From NCBI GenBank assembly GCA_965153455.1, contig OZ234495.1, positions 9,606,875 through 9,670,874 on the forward strand: a stretch of DNA of 64,000 nt, given 5' to 3'. Position 1 is the first letter of the stretch. The number at the start of each line of letters is the position of its first letter. This DNA comes from Sphagnum compactum. Taxonomy: Eukaryota; Bryophyta; Sphagnopsida; Sphagnales. The notes under the pieces are model-generated. The model was not told the origin of the DNA. It saw only the letters and a program-made list of their open reading frames with translations, and ran no database searches. Shown piece after piece: positions 47,780-59,534 of the stretch. The position numbers were made by a program, and so were the translations under genes.

Positions 47780-49740
47780 CTAGTCCAAGATGGCACGCTT
47801 TAGCACAGGAATAAGCAACTCAGGACAGCTGAGCTGTGGCAAATGTCCCTCTGTTTGTAGAATCTCCACTTTTGTTGGGCCCCCGAGAGAGTGGAACAGA
47901 TAGTCAGACACCACCAATGGCACTGCCAAGTCTTTGCTGCTTTGCAACACATAACATGGAACCTTAACCTGCACACACAAATATGTGGCACTTGAGAACC
48001 ACAGTAAGGCGAAGAGAACTAGTGCTAGCTGCTGCTGCAAAGGCTGCTGCTACTTATCTAGACTTAGTGTTGTTTGTCTGCAAAACATATACTTTTGAAG
48101 ACATATATGACAGCAGAGTTGAGAAACAGTAGAAAAGAAGCTGCTTGGGGACCACCTGAGGAAGAATGCTGCGGAGATCACTCTGGAAGCAAGTCTTGGA
48201 GATGCAGAGAGCAATGTCAGGTCTGATGCTGAAGAAGGTGCGAGTGAACTCCTTCACCGCAGTGCTCTTGAGGTCTGCACCCACAGCTAGCGGTGCAAAA
48301 CCTGTTACCCATGCCCTGAAGTTGGATTGCATTGCATCAAACAGCTGGTTCAGTTCCTCTTGCTCAAAGCCTCCATAGTAGTGCTCATCATTTATGTACC
48401 TGCATGCAAGAAGATCAGTTGGAAAAAAAGCTCATGGGTGGATCAATCTCTCTTTGGCATGATGAGGAGAGAGAATCACAAATTAGATTGTGAACTAGAA
48501 GATTTTGAGCTTCAAAAGCTCTGGGTTACAAATTGTTCAGGAGTAATAGCATCTTTTCATCAAGCTGCTGTGATCACAGATATACACAGTGCTGCTGTGA
48601 TCACAGCAGCCTAATGGAAAGCCACTGGCATAGAGTCTTGTTTCTGCAAGGACAATCCCTTTCCATTGGAGAGCTGCAAGTGTGGTGAAAATATGCAATT
48701 AATCATGCTAGGAAATCTGGGAACACATGTTCTCATGAAAACAAGGACACAGATGTCCTTGCACGGTGAGTCACAATTGACTCACAGCTCTCACTGCAAT
48801 TGATCAGTCAATACTTGACCAATAGTGCTGTAAGATGGCTGTGAGCGCAGCTAATTGAAAAAACATAATGGAAAGAATCTGTAATCATGACAGCCTAATG
48901 GAAAGAAAGATGTCCTAATGGATCTTCCATTAGGCTGTTGTGATCACAGCACAACGCAGCAGCCTAATGGAAAGCCATTGACGTAGGGCCTTGTTTCTTG
49001 TTACTGCAGGGACAGTCCTTTCCATTGGAGAGGTGCAAGTGCATTGAAAGTATGTAATTAATCATGCTGGGAATTTTGGGAACACATGCTTTCATGAAAG
49101 CACGGACAAATTCGTCACTGCATGGTGATTCACACAGTTTGACTCACAGCTCCTGTAATTGGTCAATGCTTGACCAGTAGTATTGTGCGATGACCGTGAG
49201 CACAGCTAGTTGAAGAAAGCTGAATCTGTGATCACAGCAGCCTAATGGAAAGATGTGGTAAATAACAGAGGATTTTGTCCATCCTGTAGCAGGCACACAA
49301 TGTCATGAAGGGACTGCAGGAGATATTCACCTGGGAGATGCAGACAAGAGAATAAGCTTCTGGAAGACTTGAGGACGTTCAATGGAAGCAATACAAGCAA
49401 TCATCCCAGACATGGAGTGGCCAACAAACACGCAGCTCTCGATCTCCATCTCATCCAGGATCATGAGCAAGTCATCGGCATAAGCGTGGAGTGTAGCATA
49501 GCGTGCAAAGCTGAAGTTCTGGGATTTGGTGCTCCCAGCTCCCATCAAGTCGAACAGCACCACTTTGTAGTCGTTCACAAAGTAAGGCAACATGAACTGC
49601 CATACGGACTGATCGCTTCCAAACCCATGTCCCAGAACCAGGACTTGTGACCCATTTCCTATCACTCTAACATTGTGCGCATCTAGCAGTTCATTCCCAC
49701 AATCACCACCCATGATCTCATTCTCACAATTAGGTACCAT
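47780..49740 (-). CDS. KAI2: KAI2/D14-family alpha/beta hydrolase (karrikin/strigolactone receptor type)
   Basis: Three exons, 49740-49331, 48399-48156 and 47968-47780, join cleanly (AG|G then phase 0) into 280 aa, close to the family length of about 270. The catalytic triad is intact: Ser109 in GHSMSG, Asp231 in SSKDLAV and His260 in EGHLPQLS. Other family marks are [30 protein letters not shown] and [13 protein letters not shown]2/D14 proteins bind and cleave butenolide ligands and recruit the F-box protein MAX2 and SMXL repressors. Unusual residues are [10 protein letters not shown], where the family normally has VLFDNMGAGT, and GHSMSG for GHSVSA. The closer similarity is to KAI2 and non-seed-plant KAI2-like proteins than to angiosperm D14, by memory only. 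Start: the only in-frame ATG giving the N-terminal [12 protein letters not shown] motif; it adds about 15 residues before the usual start. Confidence 0.92.
48550..48912. mobile_element. MITE 1 in intron 1 of the KAI2-like gene
   Basis: The left end, CTTTTCATCAAGCTGCTGTG then ATCACAG, is inverted at the right end as CTGTAATCATGACAGCCTAATGGAAAG. It contains a perfect 20-base palindrome, GCTGCTGTGATCACAGCAGC, at 48591-48610. No coding potential. Confidence 0.6.
48913..49257. mobile_element. MITE 2 in intron 1 of the KAI2-like gene
   Basis: Adjacent second copy. The left end, CTTCCATTAGGCTGTTGTGA then TCACAG, is the inverse of the right end, CTGTGATCACAGCAGCCTAA then TGGAAAG. Its interior (48959-49222) aligns along its length with 48607-48870 of MITE 1 at roughly three-quarters identity by eye, for example TAATTAATCATGCTRGGAAW and GACTCACAGCTC. 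Confidence 0.6.
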
Positions 49741-49749
49741 TCGTCTACA

Positions 49750-50460
49750 ACTGCTCTCTCACTTTCTCGCTGATTCCCCTTGCTCTTTTTTTTGTTTCCC
49801 AAAAACGGGAATGTTTTCCAAAAGCATCTGGAGCGACGAAGAAGAAATTGAGGACACGGCACAAGAAGAAGAAGAAGAAGAATAAGAATAAGAAGCTGAC
49901 AAAAGCTGATGGGGACAAAACACTTTCTTTGTCCCGCCGGTCATGTTGCAAATGTCAAGCAGCAAGTTGTGCAACACGTCCCATTTTGGGTGGCCAGCAC
50001 AAGTAGGCATTATATTTAGACAAGTGCACGAGATCCATGGAGATGACTGCGGACAAGACTGCTATTCTCATGCTACTTACAACCCATCTCTGGATTCCTC
50101 TTCACTCCTCTTCCTCCTATGTTTTTTCTCGTGACTGCTAAAGTGCAGCAGCGTCAAAAAAAAAGACAACAACCCAAATTGTCCATCAACCCAGATATGA
50201 ACTGAAGCTTTTTTAATCAACCTTCTATATTTATGGCTGCACACTGAAAATCAACTATAGGCTGCCTACTGACCATCTGAATCTGCTCATCACAACTCTC
50301 TGATACTGTAGCATCCATTCATCTGTCATGTGATGAATGAATCAATCCCTTCCAAGCAGTCAATGCTTGAGATCTCAGCATCAGCTCCTCAAGCTTTTCT
50401 TGCTCTGAAACTTGTTGTTAGTAGGTAGGTGGTAAAAAAGTAGCTGAGCTTTACCGCCAT
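49750..50460. other. Upstream region of the KAI2-like gene
   Basis: Expected 5' UTR and promoter. Contains a GAA run at about 49864-49885. The open frames at 49673-50134 have low complexity or no family resemblance. Confidence 0.45.
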
Positions 50461-50463
50461 GGT

Positions 50464-50562
50464 TGTTAGCTAGGGAACTGGGACCCAACAGAACACTGTT
50501 TTTTGACCACTTACCGTGATGCTTCATGGTGTGGTGATCATGGGTGCTGGTTCACTCTGGCC
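50464..50562 (+). repeat. Dispersed inverted-repeat family, copy 3 (+)
   Basis: GTTAGCTAGGGAACTGGGAC, then CCAACAGAACACTGTTT and CCACTTAC, ending in GGTGCTGGTTCACTCTGGCC. Over most of its length it is the inverse of 60345-60475. Confidence 0.65.
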
Positions 50563-50569
50563 TTGATTT

Positions 50570-52310
50570 TTGCTGCTGTTTTTCTGCAACTCTTTTTTTT
50601 TTCCTTTTTTCTCCAAAACAGATGCATGAAAATATTGATGAGATTTTAAATGTCTGTCTTTAGCATGGATGATGAAAGAGGATGGTATGAATAAAATATA
50701 ATCTATGCTTTTCTTATATGCCAAGTAACAAACAATTGAATACTTAAGTCCACCACACCTGATCATGACTCTTCTTACAATGAATTTTTGTGAGAATTTT
50801 GTTAACCACAATTGCGGTTGTGTGTTGTGGTGGAGAAAAGAAGTCATTCATGGTTCATAAATCTTCATTGCTTAGAAAAGCAAGAGTGTCTGGCTGTTCC
50901 AAGCTTGGTGGTGCATGCTTAAAAAGCTCGAAATTGCTATTTGAAAAAGCTCCAGAACAAATCCCCCACCTGCAAAAAAAGGGCTAAAATCTTTGCATAT
51001 TCCAATCTGGAGATCAAAAAAACGATTTCCATGCAATGGAATTAGCATTTGCGAAATACATAATTAATGTGCAATTGTCATGACAAAAGCTTCAGCAGCC
51101 CCACTACATTGCACATCCCACAAATTAAAAATGTGTGAAAATTTGTTGGGTAGAATCTAGAGTGGAATTTTTTAAGAAGGCATTGAATATTCACTCAACA
51201 CATCCAAGATCACAAGCTCCGATTAAAACAAATCAACGTTAATTTCCATAGAATGCAAACACTTGGCTTTAACCACCATTATCAACAACACCAATTGGAG
51301 ATATATACTCGCAATACAAAATCTCCTCAACCTAGGGAGGCCAGGCACCATTTGGAAGTATGGAACTAAAATATCCACAAACTTGAGCCATCGATTTTGA
51401 AACATGTGTGGATTACACAAACAAGTTCATCATGTTCAGGAAAATTATTTTGTATTCTTTGTTTAAACATCTCATCCTTTTCACTTCTGAGGAAAAAACT
51501 ACAGAAAACAATGCTAATGAGTACTAAATTCTAATGCTCCTATTTATAAGCTTAAAAATATCTTTCTTTCGTTTGGACTCCAAAAAAATAATGGTGTTCG
51601 CTTTGCATTATGTAAGATGCTAATAAAAATATATATAGATTTTTTTGTCATGACTCTAATTTTTTTACGAATTTTTTTGTTTCCAACTTTCTGCGACTGC
51701 AGCCTGTTTGGCGGCATGTTTTGCTTAAAGAGCTTTAGCATTAAGGACTCAGAGAACAAAACTTGTTTTCTTTTCTTGTAATTTAATAAATATTTAAATC
51801 AGCAAAAAAAAAAAAAAAAACCCCAACTATATCAATTTATGTATTTGACACAATTTGTTTAGTTATGTGTGTTTTATACGACTCTTTAATTACTATTATA
51901 TAATGATGGATTACCCAAAATAAGTCGCATTCTCAGACTACGAAAGCAAATGATTTCACATCAAAATGTAGGCTTAAAGTTGAGCAATTACAATGTTGAA
52001 CAAGATGTGCTTTTTCAAGAATGTTTCGACACTAGTATATCCTATCTCCTATCTGTATTTGAGTGTATTTGGAACATTTAAGTGGTGTAATGAAATGGTA
52101 AAAAGTTTAAATGCTAATCAATTGAAAAAAAATGAGTAAATCTTATGTATGTTTCTTGGGAGAAATTAGTTTTTCACAAATAATAAAAAAAACGCACTCT
52201 CAACCATGAAACCCTCTATTTATCATTACATTTTTCTAGCTTTACATCAAAGCACCACTCTCAACAAAATATATGTTTTATGTGAAGAGAGGAACATTCT
52301 AGTAAATATC
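50570..52310. other. AT-rich intergenic, nothing assigned
   Basis: Only short frames. An A-run of about 18 lies near 51807. No gene, RNA or terminal repeat is supported. Confidence 0.5.
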
Positions 52311-52314
52311 CAAA

Positions 52315-52893
52315 ATGGACCAAAAAAGAAAAGGAATACGAAAGCGTGAATTGCTCAAATTTGCTACTTTAATTTTTAGTGTTTTGAATTCAAAACAAAT
52401 CTTAATTTATAATGAAGAAGTTATTGTAGTTTTAAGTTTTGTAGGTTTTATCATATTTACTCAAAAAACTTTTGGTGAAACTTTAAAAGCTACTTTTGAT
52501 GCGTGAAGCAAAGCTCTTCTTTTAAAATTACAGCAATTGATGAATTCTCGGGAAGCTCTACTGTCCAAATTAAAAAAACAGCACGAGTTACATAGTACAA
52601 GTTTGCATTCAAGTACGCAAGTAATCGGAGAATCATGTATAAATGATATAATTACGCGTTGTGCACTTAAGTGTAAACAGACAGTGCAAACTATGTTGCA
52701 CTAACAAACAGAGCAAAAGTTTAAAACACTCTTAGTTATTCAAGAACATTCTCACATCAATTTACAAGAGAAAATAGTAACTTGTTTTCGCAAAACAGTT
52801 TGTGACGAATTTCGCATTTCCAAATTGCAAAAACATCAATCAAAATTAGTTCAACAAAGCATGATATTATTGAAAGATAGGGTTATAAAATGA
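52315..52893 (+). pseudogene. atp4: NUMT: mitochondrial atp4 (orf25/ymf39)
   Basis: From ATG at 52315 the frame reads [20 protein letters not shown] then [20 protein letters not shown], the mitochondrial ATP synthase subunit b (Fo stalk) of land plants. TGA at 52504-52506 stands where Arg (CGA) is expected, and TAA at 52702-52704 where Gln (CAA) is expected. Apart from these two stops the frame stays open without indels for 192 codons plus stop, through [18 protein letters not shown] and [20 protein letters not shown] to the natural TGA at 52891-52893. The sequence is embedded in nuclear repeats, so it is a nuclear copy, not a working gene. Confidence 0.9.
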
Positions 52894-53217
52894 ACAATTT
52901 TGCACAAAGATGGTTGTTTTTTTACAAACCACAAAGATATAAGCATTCTATATTGTATTTTCGACGCCATTGCTAGAGTAATGGGTACATGTTTTTTCCA
53001 TATTAGTTCGTATGGAATTAGCACAACTTGGCAATCAAATTCTCGGTGAAAATCAACTTTATAATGTGTTAATAATCTCACACTTTTTTAATGATCTTTT
53101 TTATGGTTGTGCCTGCAATTATAGGTGGATTTGGTAACTGATTTGTTCCAATTCTTAGTTCTTATAGGTGCACCTGATATGGCATTTCATCGTTTAAATA
53201 ATATTAGTTTCTGGTTG
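52890..53217 (+). pseudogene. cox1: NUMT: 5' end of mitochondrial cox1
   Basis: Starts with ATG overlapping the atp4 stop (ATGA at 52890-52893). It reads [17 protein letters not shown], then after a frameshift [34 protein letters not shown], a TGA for the invariant Trp, and IGAPDMAF then LNNISFWL. This is the first fifth of cytochrome c oxidase subunit 1, broken by several indels and one stop. Similarity ends at about 53217, where unrelated sequence begins. Contiguity with atp4 shows one mitochondrial segment was inserted. Confidence 0.9.
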
Positions 53218-53640
53218 TGTGAGGTTATAAACACCCACGTCCCATAATAGATTGTAGCCCATGCGCCGAGGTTTTAAGCGATAAACCCACTGGGGTGCAC
53301 TTGAAGACCTTTAGGAGAGTAAGGTTCACGATGTCTTCTGCTGAGGTAAGATTTTAGGAGTGCAATTTCACGAACCTCAATACCAGTAACCTTCTTAAGT
53401 TAAGGAGTGGGGACCTCAGAGCGAGCAGCCCCATTGCAATTGTGTACACAAAGACCACCAGCAGCCAAGGGAAAAAGGAACCTCTATCGAGTGAACAAAC
53501 CGCAAGGACAGCCACCACACACAAGCGCACCCAGGTTGTCACTAACCAAGTTGTACAATTAAACACCTAAATAAGTACTAATTTAGAGCTCAACACCTTA
53601 TTACTTACCTAAAATACCACATTGTAACACAACACCTAAA
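53218..53640. repeat. Possible solo LTR or other repeat at the NUMT edge
   Basis: Begins TGTGAGGTTATAAACACC exactly where cox1 similarity stops. It is more GC-rich than its surroundings and has no coding sense. It could be a solo LTR, but no matching copy or target duplication is visible in the window. Confidence 0.25.
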
Positions 53641-54700
53641 ATAAAGGGAACTGGATATAATAAAAGAGTGACCATAAAATCCAGTGGAAAACAGGCTGGC
53701 TGCTGGCATCACGGATTATAATTCCAGAAATCAACAAATCTTGGGATTTCAAAGAGTGGTGGAAGAAATTTGGCATCCTTACAAAAAAAACCCATTTCCT
53801 CAAACTTCATGTACCGAAAGTTGGTGGAAATGCAGTGGTGACAGTCACCACAGACCCTCCCTGCAGATTTCTTTCAGAACAAAGAGTGGAAAGAGCAGGA
53901 GTTTGTTACTGATGAGCCCCTTTTAAGATAGGCAGTCGTTTTTTTCATTACACTATACTGGCTGGCACCATGCTTTTCTTCTTCTGCTTCATTTGTTGTC
54001 TGGTAGCACACACTCCCTGCCATCTGCCTGGATTCTCTTTCAGTTTTGTGCCTGAACTTTTGATCATTTGATGATGGGTTGGTTGTTGGTCAGTCTTGAT
54101 CCACCAGAAAATGAATCCACTTGATTATTCCCTTCAATCTATTATACTTCACAAACCCTTTTCCTTCTGTGTCACTAAACATTTGCCACCAAAATCCCAA
54201 TTGCCAGTTGCGCAGCTGTTTGGCAGCAGCAAATAACTCACACATCATCGCCAGCAGTGGGTCCATTCAATGCGAGAAAATCCCTTTTGTGATGCACGCA
54301 ATCACCCATTCGAACAGCATGACTTTTGCAAGCACCAAGAGCAAGGCCATCAACACAACGCACTTCATTCAAAGGACATTGAATTGATGAAATTCCTCTG
54401 CTGTCTTGTCATGTAGATGATGCAAGAAGATCAAAAATACTGCAGGAATGCCGTTCCACAGTTGAGTAAATACTGTAAAAAGAACACAACCCATGGGAAT
54501 TCCAAGTAACACGGGTTTTCCATCTACCAGGCCCACATTGCTACAAACTGACAGAAGATTAAACAAAGTTATCTAATTCTCTATACCTACTTCCTTCATA
54601 CATCTGCAACGGCTTTGTTCATGTATCCATATTTGTATGTATACCTCCCATCTTCTCTGTGTGCCCGCACAATTGGAAGGACAGAAGGACAGAACAATTG
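53641..54700. other. Intergenic 3' of the GDPDL gene
   Basis: Short frames only, none recognisable. The end next to 54723 presumably includes the 3' UTR of the GDPDL gene. Confidence 0.45.
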
Positions 54701-54722
54701 GAAAGACAGAACTTCGCCCCTT

Positions 54723-57700
54723 TCAGAGAAGTATGCAGAGTAGCAATGAAGCAAAGGTGAGGGTTGATGTGAATGTAAGGGAAAGTTTTGAGGCAGCACT
54801 TGGCTTCACAACTGTTGGCGAGGGTGCTGGGCTTGAAGCTGGAACAGGAACCTCAAACGAGATGGGAGGTTCCACAACTTCTAAAGCAGGTGCTGGAGCT
54901 TCGGCAACAGGTTCGAGAAAACTTCCTGGCGTCACCATGAGCATTGTATAGTTTGCAGGCATCATGGACAAGGTTGGTTGATAACATTGATTCTCTGTCC
55001 ACACAACCAACCTCAAGAATGTGAACATGCATAAAAAGAACTGTGTATGGTTCTAGAAACAGTAGATTATGCACAAGACAAATCTGTGCATCTGAGGAGA
55101 GTAGGTTGTGATCAATTACAGGAATCTACTAATATAGTACAAGAAGAACCAGCACATCTCAATGGTTCTCAAGCACATTGCAGTGCATACTGTCATAATG
55201 CATTTTTGCACGGTCAGAATCACATGTGTTTAGAATGCGGTTATAACAAAGTTGAGTTCTAGGATTTAGGGTTTAGGTTGCATACTATGAAGGAAATCAT
55301 AAACTGTGGCTGGAAAATCGGTGATGATGCCATCCACCTTATAGAACAATACAAGGGAGCTTATTTGCAGGATGGGGTCAGACCGATAATCAAATGCAAA
55401 AGCTTGGAATTCATTCTCTTGCCAATAGTACAAAACTGTCAGATTCAGAGCGTGTGCCTGTTTCACCACTTGTGTTGCAGCTGCCAGAAAATAAGTAGAA
55501 GCACTGCCGCTGAAATCATTAAGGGGATCAACCAACTGGTGTGGAATTGCAACAAAGCTTGCATAGTTTTTGATTTCCTGCAAAATGAAAAATGATCACA
55601 TTTAGTGTAAGACTATAACTCTCTGAGTGTGTGTTCCAAGGACTGGATTTTTTTCTGTGACTGTGATCAACAGGTAGCACACCCAGAGAGTCTAGGATTT
55701 AGGGTTTAGGGTGCAGTGCTTTGGAGGATGAAAGAAAAAGGAACTAATAGGTTATCATCTAATGAGGACTTAGCTTAGCACCAGATGTATACTAGAAAAT
55801 GTGGAATCCAAATCTTATCCAATCATAGAGAGACTATGGAGATGAAGAATCAGCAGCACAGACCTGAAGAACTGGGGGTGTGACTGTGACAGCATTGGGG
55901 TTGAGATAAGGGACACGATATACTCGTTGATGATACGGCATTGCCTGCTGAAAGGCAGCCAAGGCTGAACTGTCTTCTGATGCGATAAGAACCTTGTCTG
56001 TCTCACTTGTCAGGTTTGCAGTTTTAAGAGCATTTATCACCGCATCCACAATGTCCAGGGAGTGAAATGTCCGTAAGTAAACCGCATTCTACACCAACAA
56101 CCAAAAAAAAATGTGAGACAGAAACACAAACAAAAAGCCCAAAACCCTAAACATAATTACCCTGAAGCATTTCATTTCATAAATGCATCCCAAAAGCTCT
56201 TTGTTGAACAGCAAGCAATACTTTGTTGTCTAATATTACTCCAGGGAGCAAATCCACAGTAGCAGAAAAAATGACTACAGATGATAGAAGTTGTTTTGCT
56301 CTGCGTCATTGTCAAAGCTTTTGCGCTTTGAAAACAGTATTTCCACCTCTATAAATAAATGCCTTCATGTTATAGAACTACCCATCAAGGATAGCAAGGG
56401 ACAACTGTAATTCATCTTAAGAGATATGGGTCAGTCCCACATACCTGAACATCAATATAAATGCCAACACCTGAATTGTTCTTTGCAAACTGTAAAAATT
56501 CAGCAAGAGTCAAAATGGCCTCAGCATTATCATTTCCATTATTGCGTAATATCTCTGGGGCCAAGGGGCTATAAATGGTAGCTGAAAAGACAAGCCACAA
56601 TTCAGTTGAGCATGTTTTGTTCTCCTCTTTCTCCTCCAGCAAGATTCTGGTCATCAGAAGAAGGGGGAAAACTAAAATAATGATATAACAATAATTTAAA
56701 TACATTACTAAAAAAAACCCTTCATGAAAGCGATTATGGCTAAGGGGTTGTGATCTTTTACCTCTGAGAGTACTGAGGTCTGCCCAAGGAATATCAAACG
56801 TGAAAACCCCCTGTGTCCCATTGTCAAAGCCAGGATACGAACTTAAAAAGTTCTGAAACAAAGCATGGTTGTTGGCAACATTGGTGCTTTTGAGGAGATT
56901 TGCAAATTCTCGACAGATGGGTACACCGTCACTCGTTATCTGAACAGGGCAGTCAATGTAGTCAGCACCGCCGTTGATTGCTCCTGTATATGCAAGCATT
57001 GTACACCCTGGAAAGTCTCCGCTGTCACCATTGTGGGAGATGACCAGTTTACTTGAGCTTTGTGTTGGCGGAGGTCCTGCTGTACTCACATGATTCCACA
57101 ACACTCAAGACATGTCAGAATGCAATTAGTGAGTGGTAAAAATCAGATTGAAAAATAGGACTGTTCCATAAAGGAAGCTAAAGACATTTCCAATCTGCTG
57201 CTGGAATTTTCACCGACCATCAACCTTCCATTACATACCTTTGCTAGCAAGAGATAATTGGTAGCCGGTTGTGTAACAATCTGCAAAACACCCACAAGTT
57301 ATCAGTGGATAGAACCCAGTCACCGAGATGCTTTATAGTCCTTAAAACCGAAAAAGATCTTTACAATGGATTTCATCTGTTTGCTTCCCACCCCCCCCAA
57401 AAGAAAAGAAATTCAAAGCCACATACACTAAAGACTGGATCATAGATATGAAAGTCCCACCAATCAGCAGCCAAGACTTACTTATTGCTTCAGATGCAGT
57501 GGATGGGAAGTCGGTGAGCACCCCATCCACTGAGAAGTCAGGCTGGCCTACGTATGCCAAATACTCTGCAATTGGATCGAAGCTGTAATTGTAGCTGTTA
57601 GGATACTGGTCATTGGCAAAATCATAAGCATAGACAGACAGCTGTGCCTTGTGGGCATCTTGAACGAGGCTCGTATGCGCTTGCAAATAGAGTGTAGTGT

Positions 57701-59488
57701 TGTCGATTGGCCAGATGAGTGTCTTGGGGACGAGTATTCCAGAGACGTATGTTCTGATGTCTGTCAGGTTTTGCAACAGCGTTTCATATGTTGTGTTTGT
57801 ACTTTGCTCCACATCAGTGGGTTGCAGTATCTTCAAAATGAGTGTAGTTCCACTTTTCTTTGCAGTGGGTCCAATCAACTTCAGTATACCCACCTCAGTT
57901 GCTGACAAATATGCTGGTGAAATACGTGGGGATGCCACAAGATTGGTAAGATAACTTGCCAGGCTATTTTTCCCTGGATGTTGCTGGTAGAAAGATGCAT
58001 GCTGCAGAGCCCCCATGGTAGAGCCACTCAATGATTATCACCCATTTTCATGTGAGCTTGGAATATCTACATCCCTCAAGCTTGCCATTGAGATGAAAAC
58101 CCATCTACAGCACTGACAAAATGGGACCATCCTGGAACTGGCAAGAAAAACCAATGAACAGAATTGCTCAAACCATGCAATTCACTTGTCAAGAAAAAAT
58201 AAATTGTTGAGAGAATACCTCAACATTCAGCCAGAAAGTTACAGGGGAACCTTGCTGTACACTGCCAAGAGTCTCGGGTGTAAACAGGTTATATACCCCA
58301 TCGAATATGGGAGAGCGCGCAAAATTGGTCTGAATAGCTGCAAATTGCACATGAGGGGCACACACACATCCTGTCAGGCACAAAAGGCTCTCAAATACAA
58401 ACTGGTACATGTCTCTTTTTCTGCTACAGCATGACAAGGCTTTTTGGTACTGGTAACGCAGGTTTCCAGCTTGATAAGTTTTCGCCAAACTGTCAAGAAA
58501 TCTTTGCAAACCTCTCAAGGACAAAAACCCCTCTGGAATCCTGAGTGGATGGGTTCTGTCGTGATGATGATTGCTCTTAAAGAAAATTTAGATCTTCTAA
58601 AGAAAAACGATTGATATTGAAAACCCCAACAGTTTGCATTGAGCTGCAAAACTGTAGTATGCCATGAGCACAATTGAAAGGAAAAAAAAGAAAGAGAAAA
58701 ACAGTTCAGAGCCAGCACATACCAGTAGTATTTGGACTCAGCAACTCAGCTAGAGTGTAGTCCACTGAGAAGTATCCAAAGACAGGGACCCCATCCACAA
58801 TGTAAGTGTTAGTCACATTGAAATAAGGGCTTAGGGTACTGTGTGTCAAGTTGAGCCCTGTGCGGCAAATCCCTAGGTTATCCTTGGTGAGCTGAAGATC
58901 ACACAAGAGGGAGAGAGGCAGAGAACTGGTGTTGATTGCATCTGTGTAAGCAGGAAATGTTTGATCTGGATACAAGCCTGATGTACCGCCATTGGCAATG
59001 ATCAGAGGAGTTGCACCTGCATGATGAAGAAATGTACCACCATCCCCATATGATTAATGCTTGCATTCAGACCTCTCTCCGCTACTGCAGAGTTACAACA
59101 CAAAACACAACAAAATGCTGCTGCTACAGCTACTTCCATTTGTCTTCATCTGTGCACTCTGGCAAAGGAAAGTTTTGTACAGTTTGGGGTGGTTGTGAAA
59201 TTTGCACATTTTCAGGAACAAAAGTCTAAAGGTTGTTGGCTGTTCTAGATCAAATCAACAACTGAGTGTCCTCTACAAATTGTCTGAGCTAGCTACTTGA
59301 GGTTGTTGGCTTCCCAGTGTTGTCCTTTCTGAAGACTAAACAGAGCTGTTCAAAATGCAGAGCAATATCCATCTGAAGGTGACTTGCATCAACCTCGAAG
59401 CTCAATGCAAAACAGATCTTCAAAAGCTTAGTCTGACTACAACCATGCACACCCATTGACTAAAAAGAACCTCGCTCCTCAATCTCTG

Positions 59489-59534
<46 letters not shown>

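Noticed and set aside
50464-50562. Repeat-family core as a pol III promoter of a SINE
   Set aside because: TGGTGCACTGG resembles an A box, but the GGTTCAC part lies only about 10 bases after it, too close for a tRNA-type promoter.
52315-52506. Intact 63-aa gene with one membrane segment
   Set aside because: It is the first third of mitochondrial atp4 up to an internal stop; downstream codons continue atp4.
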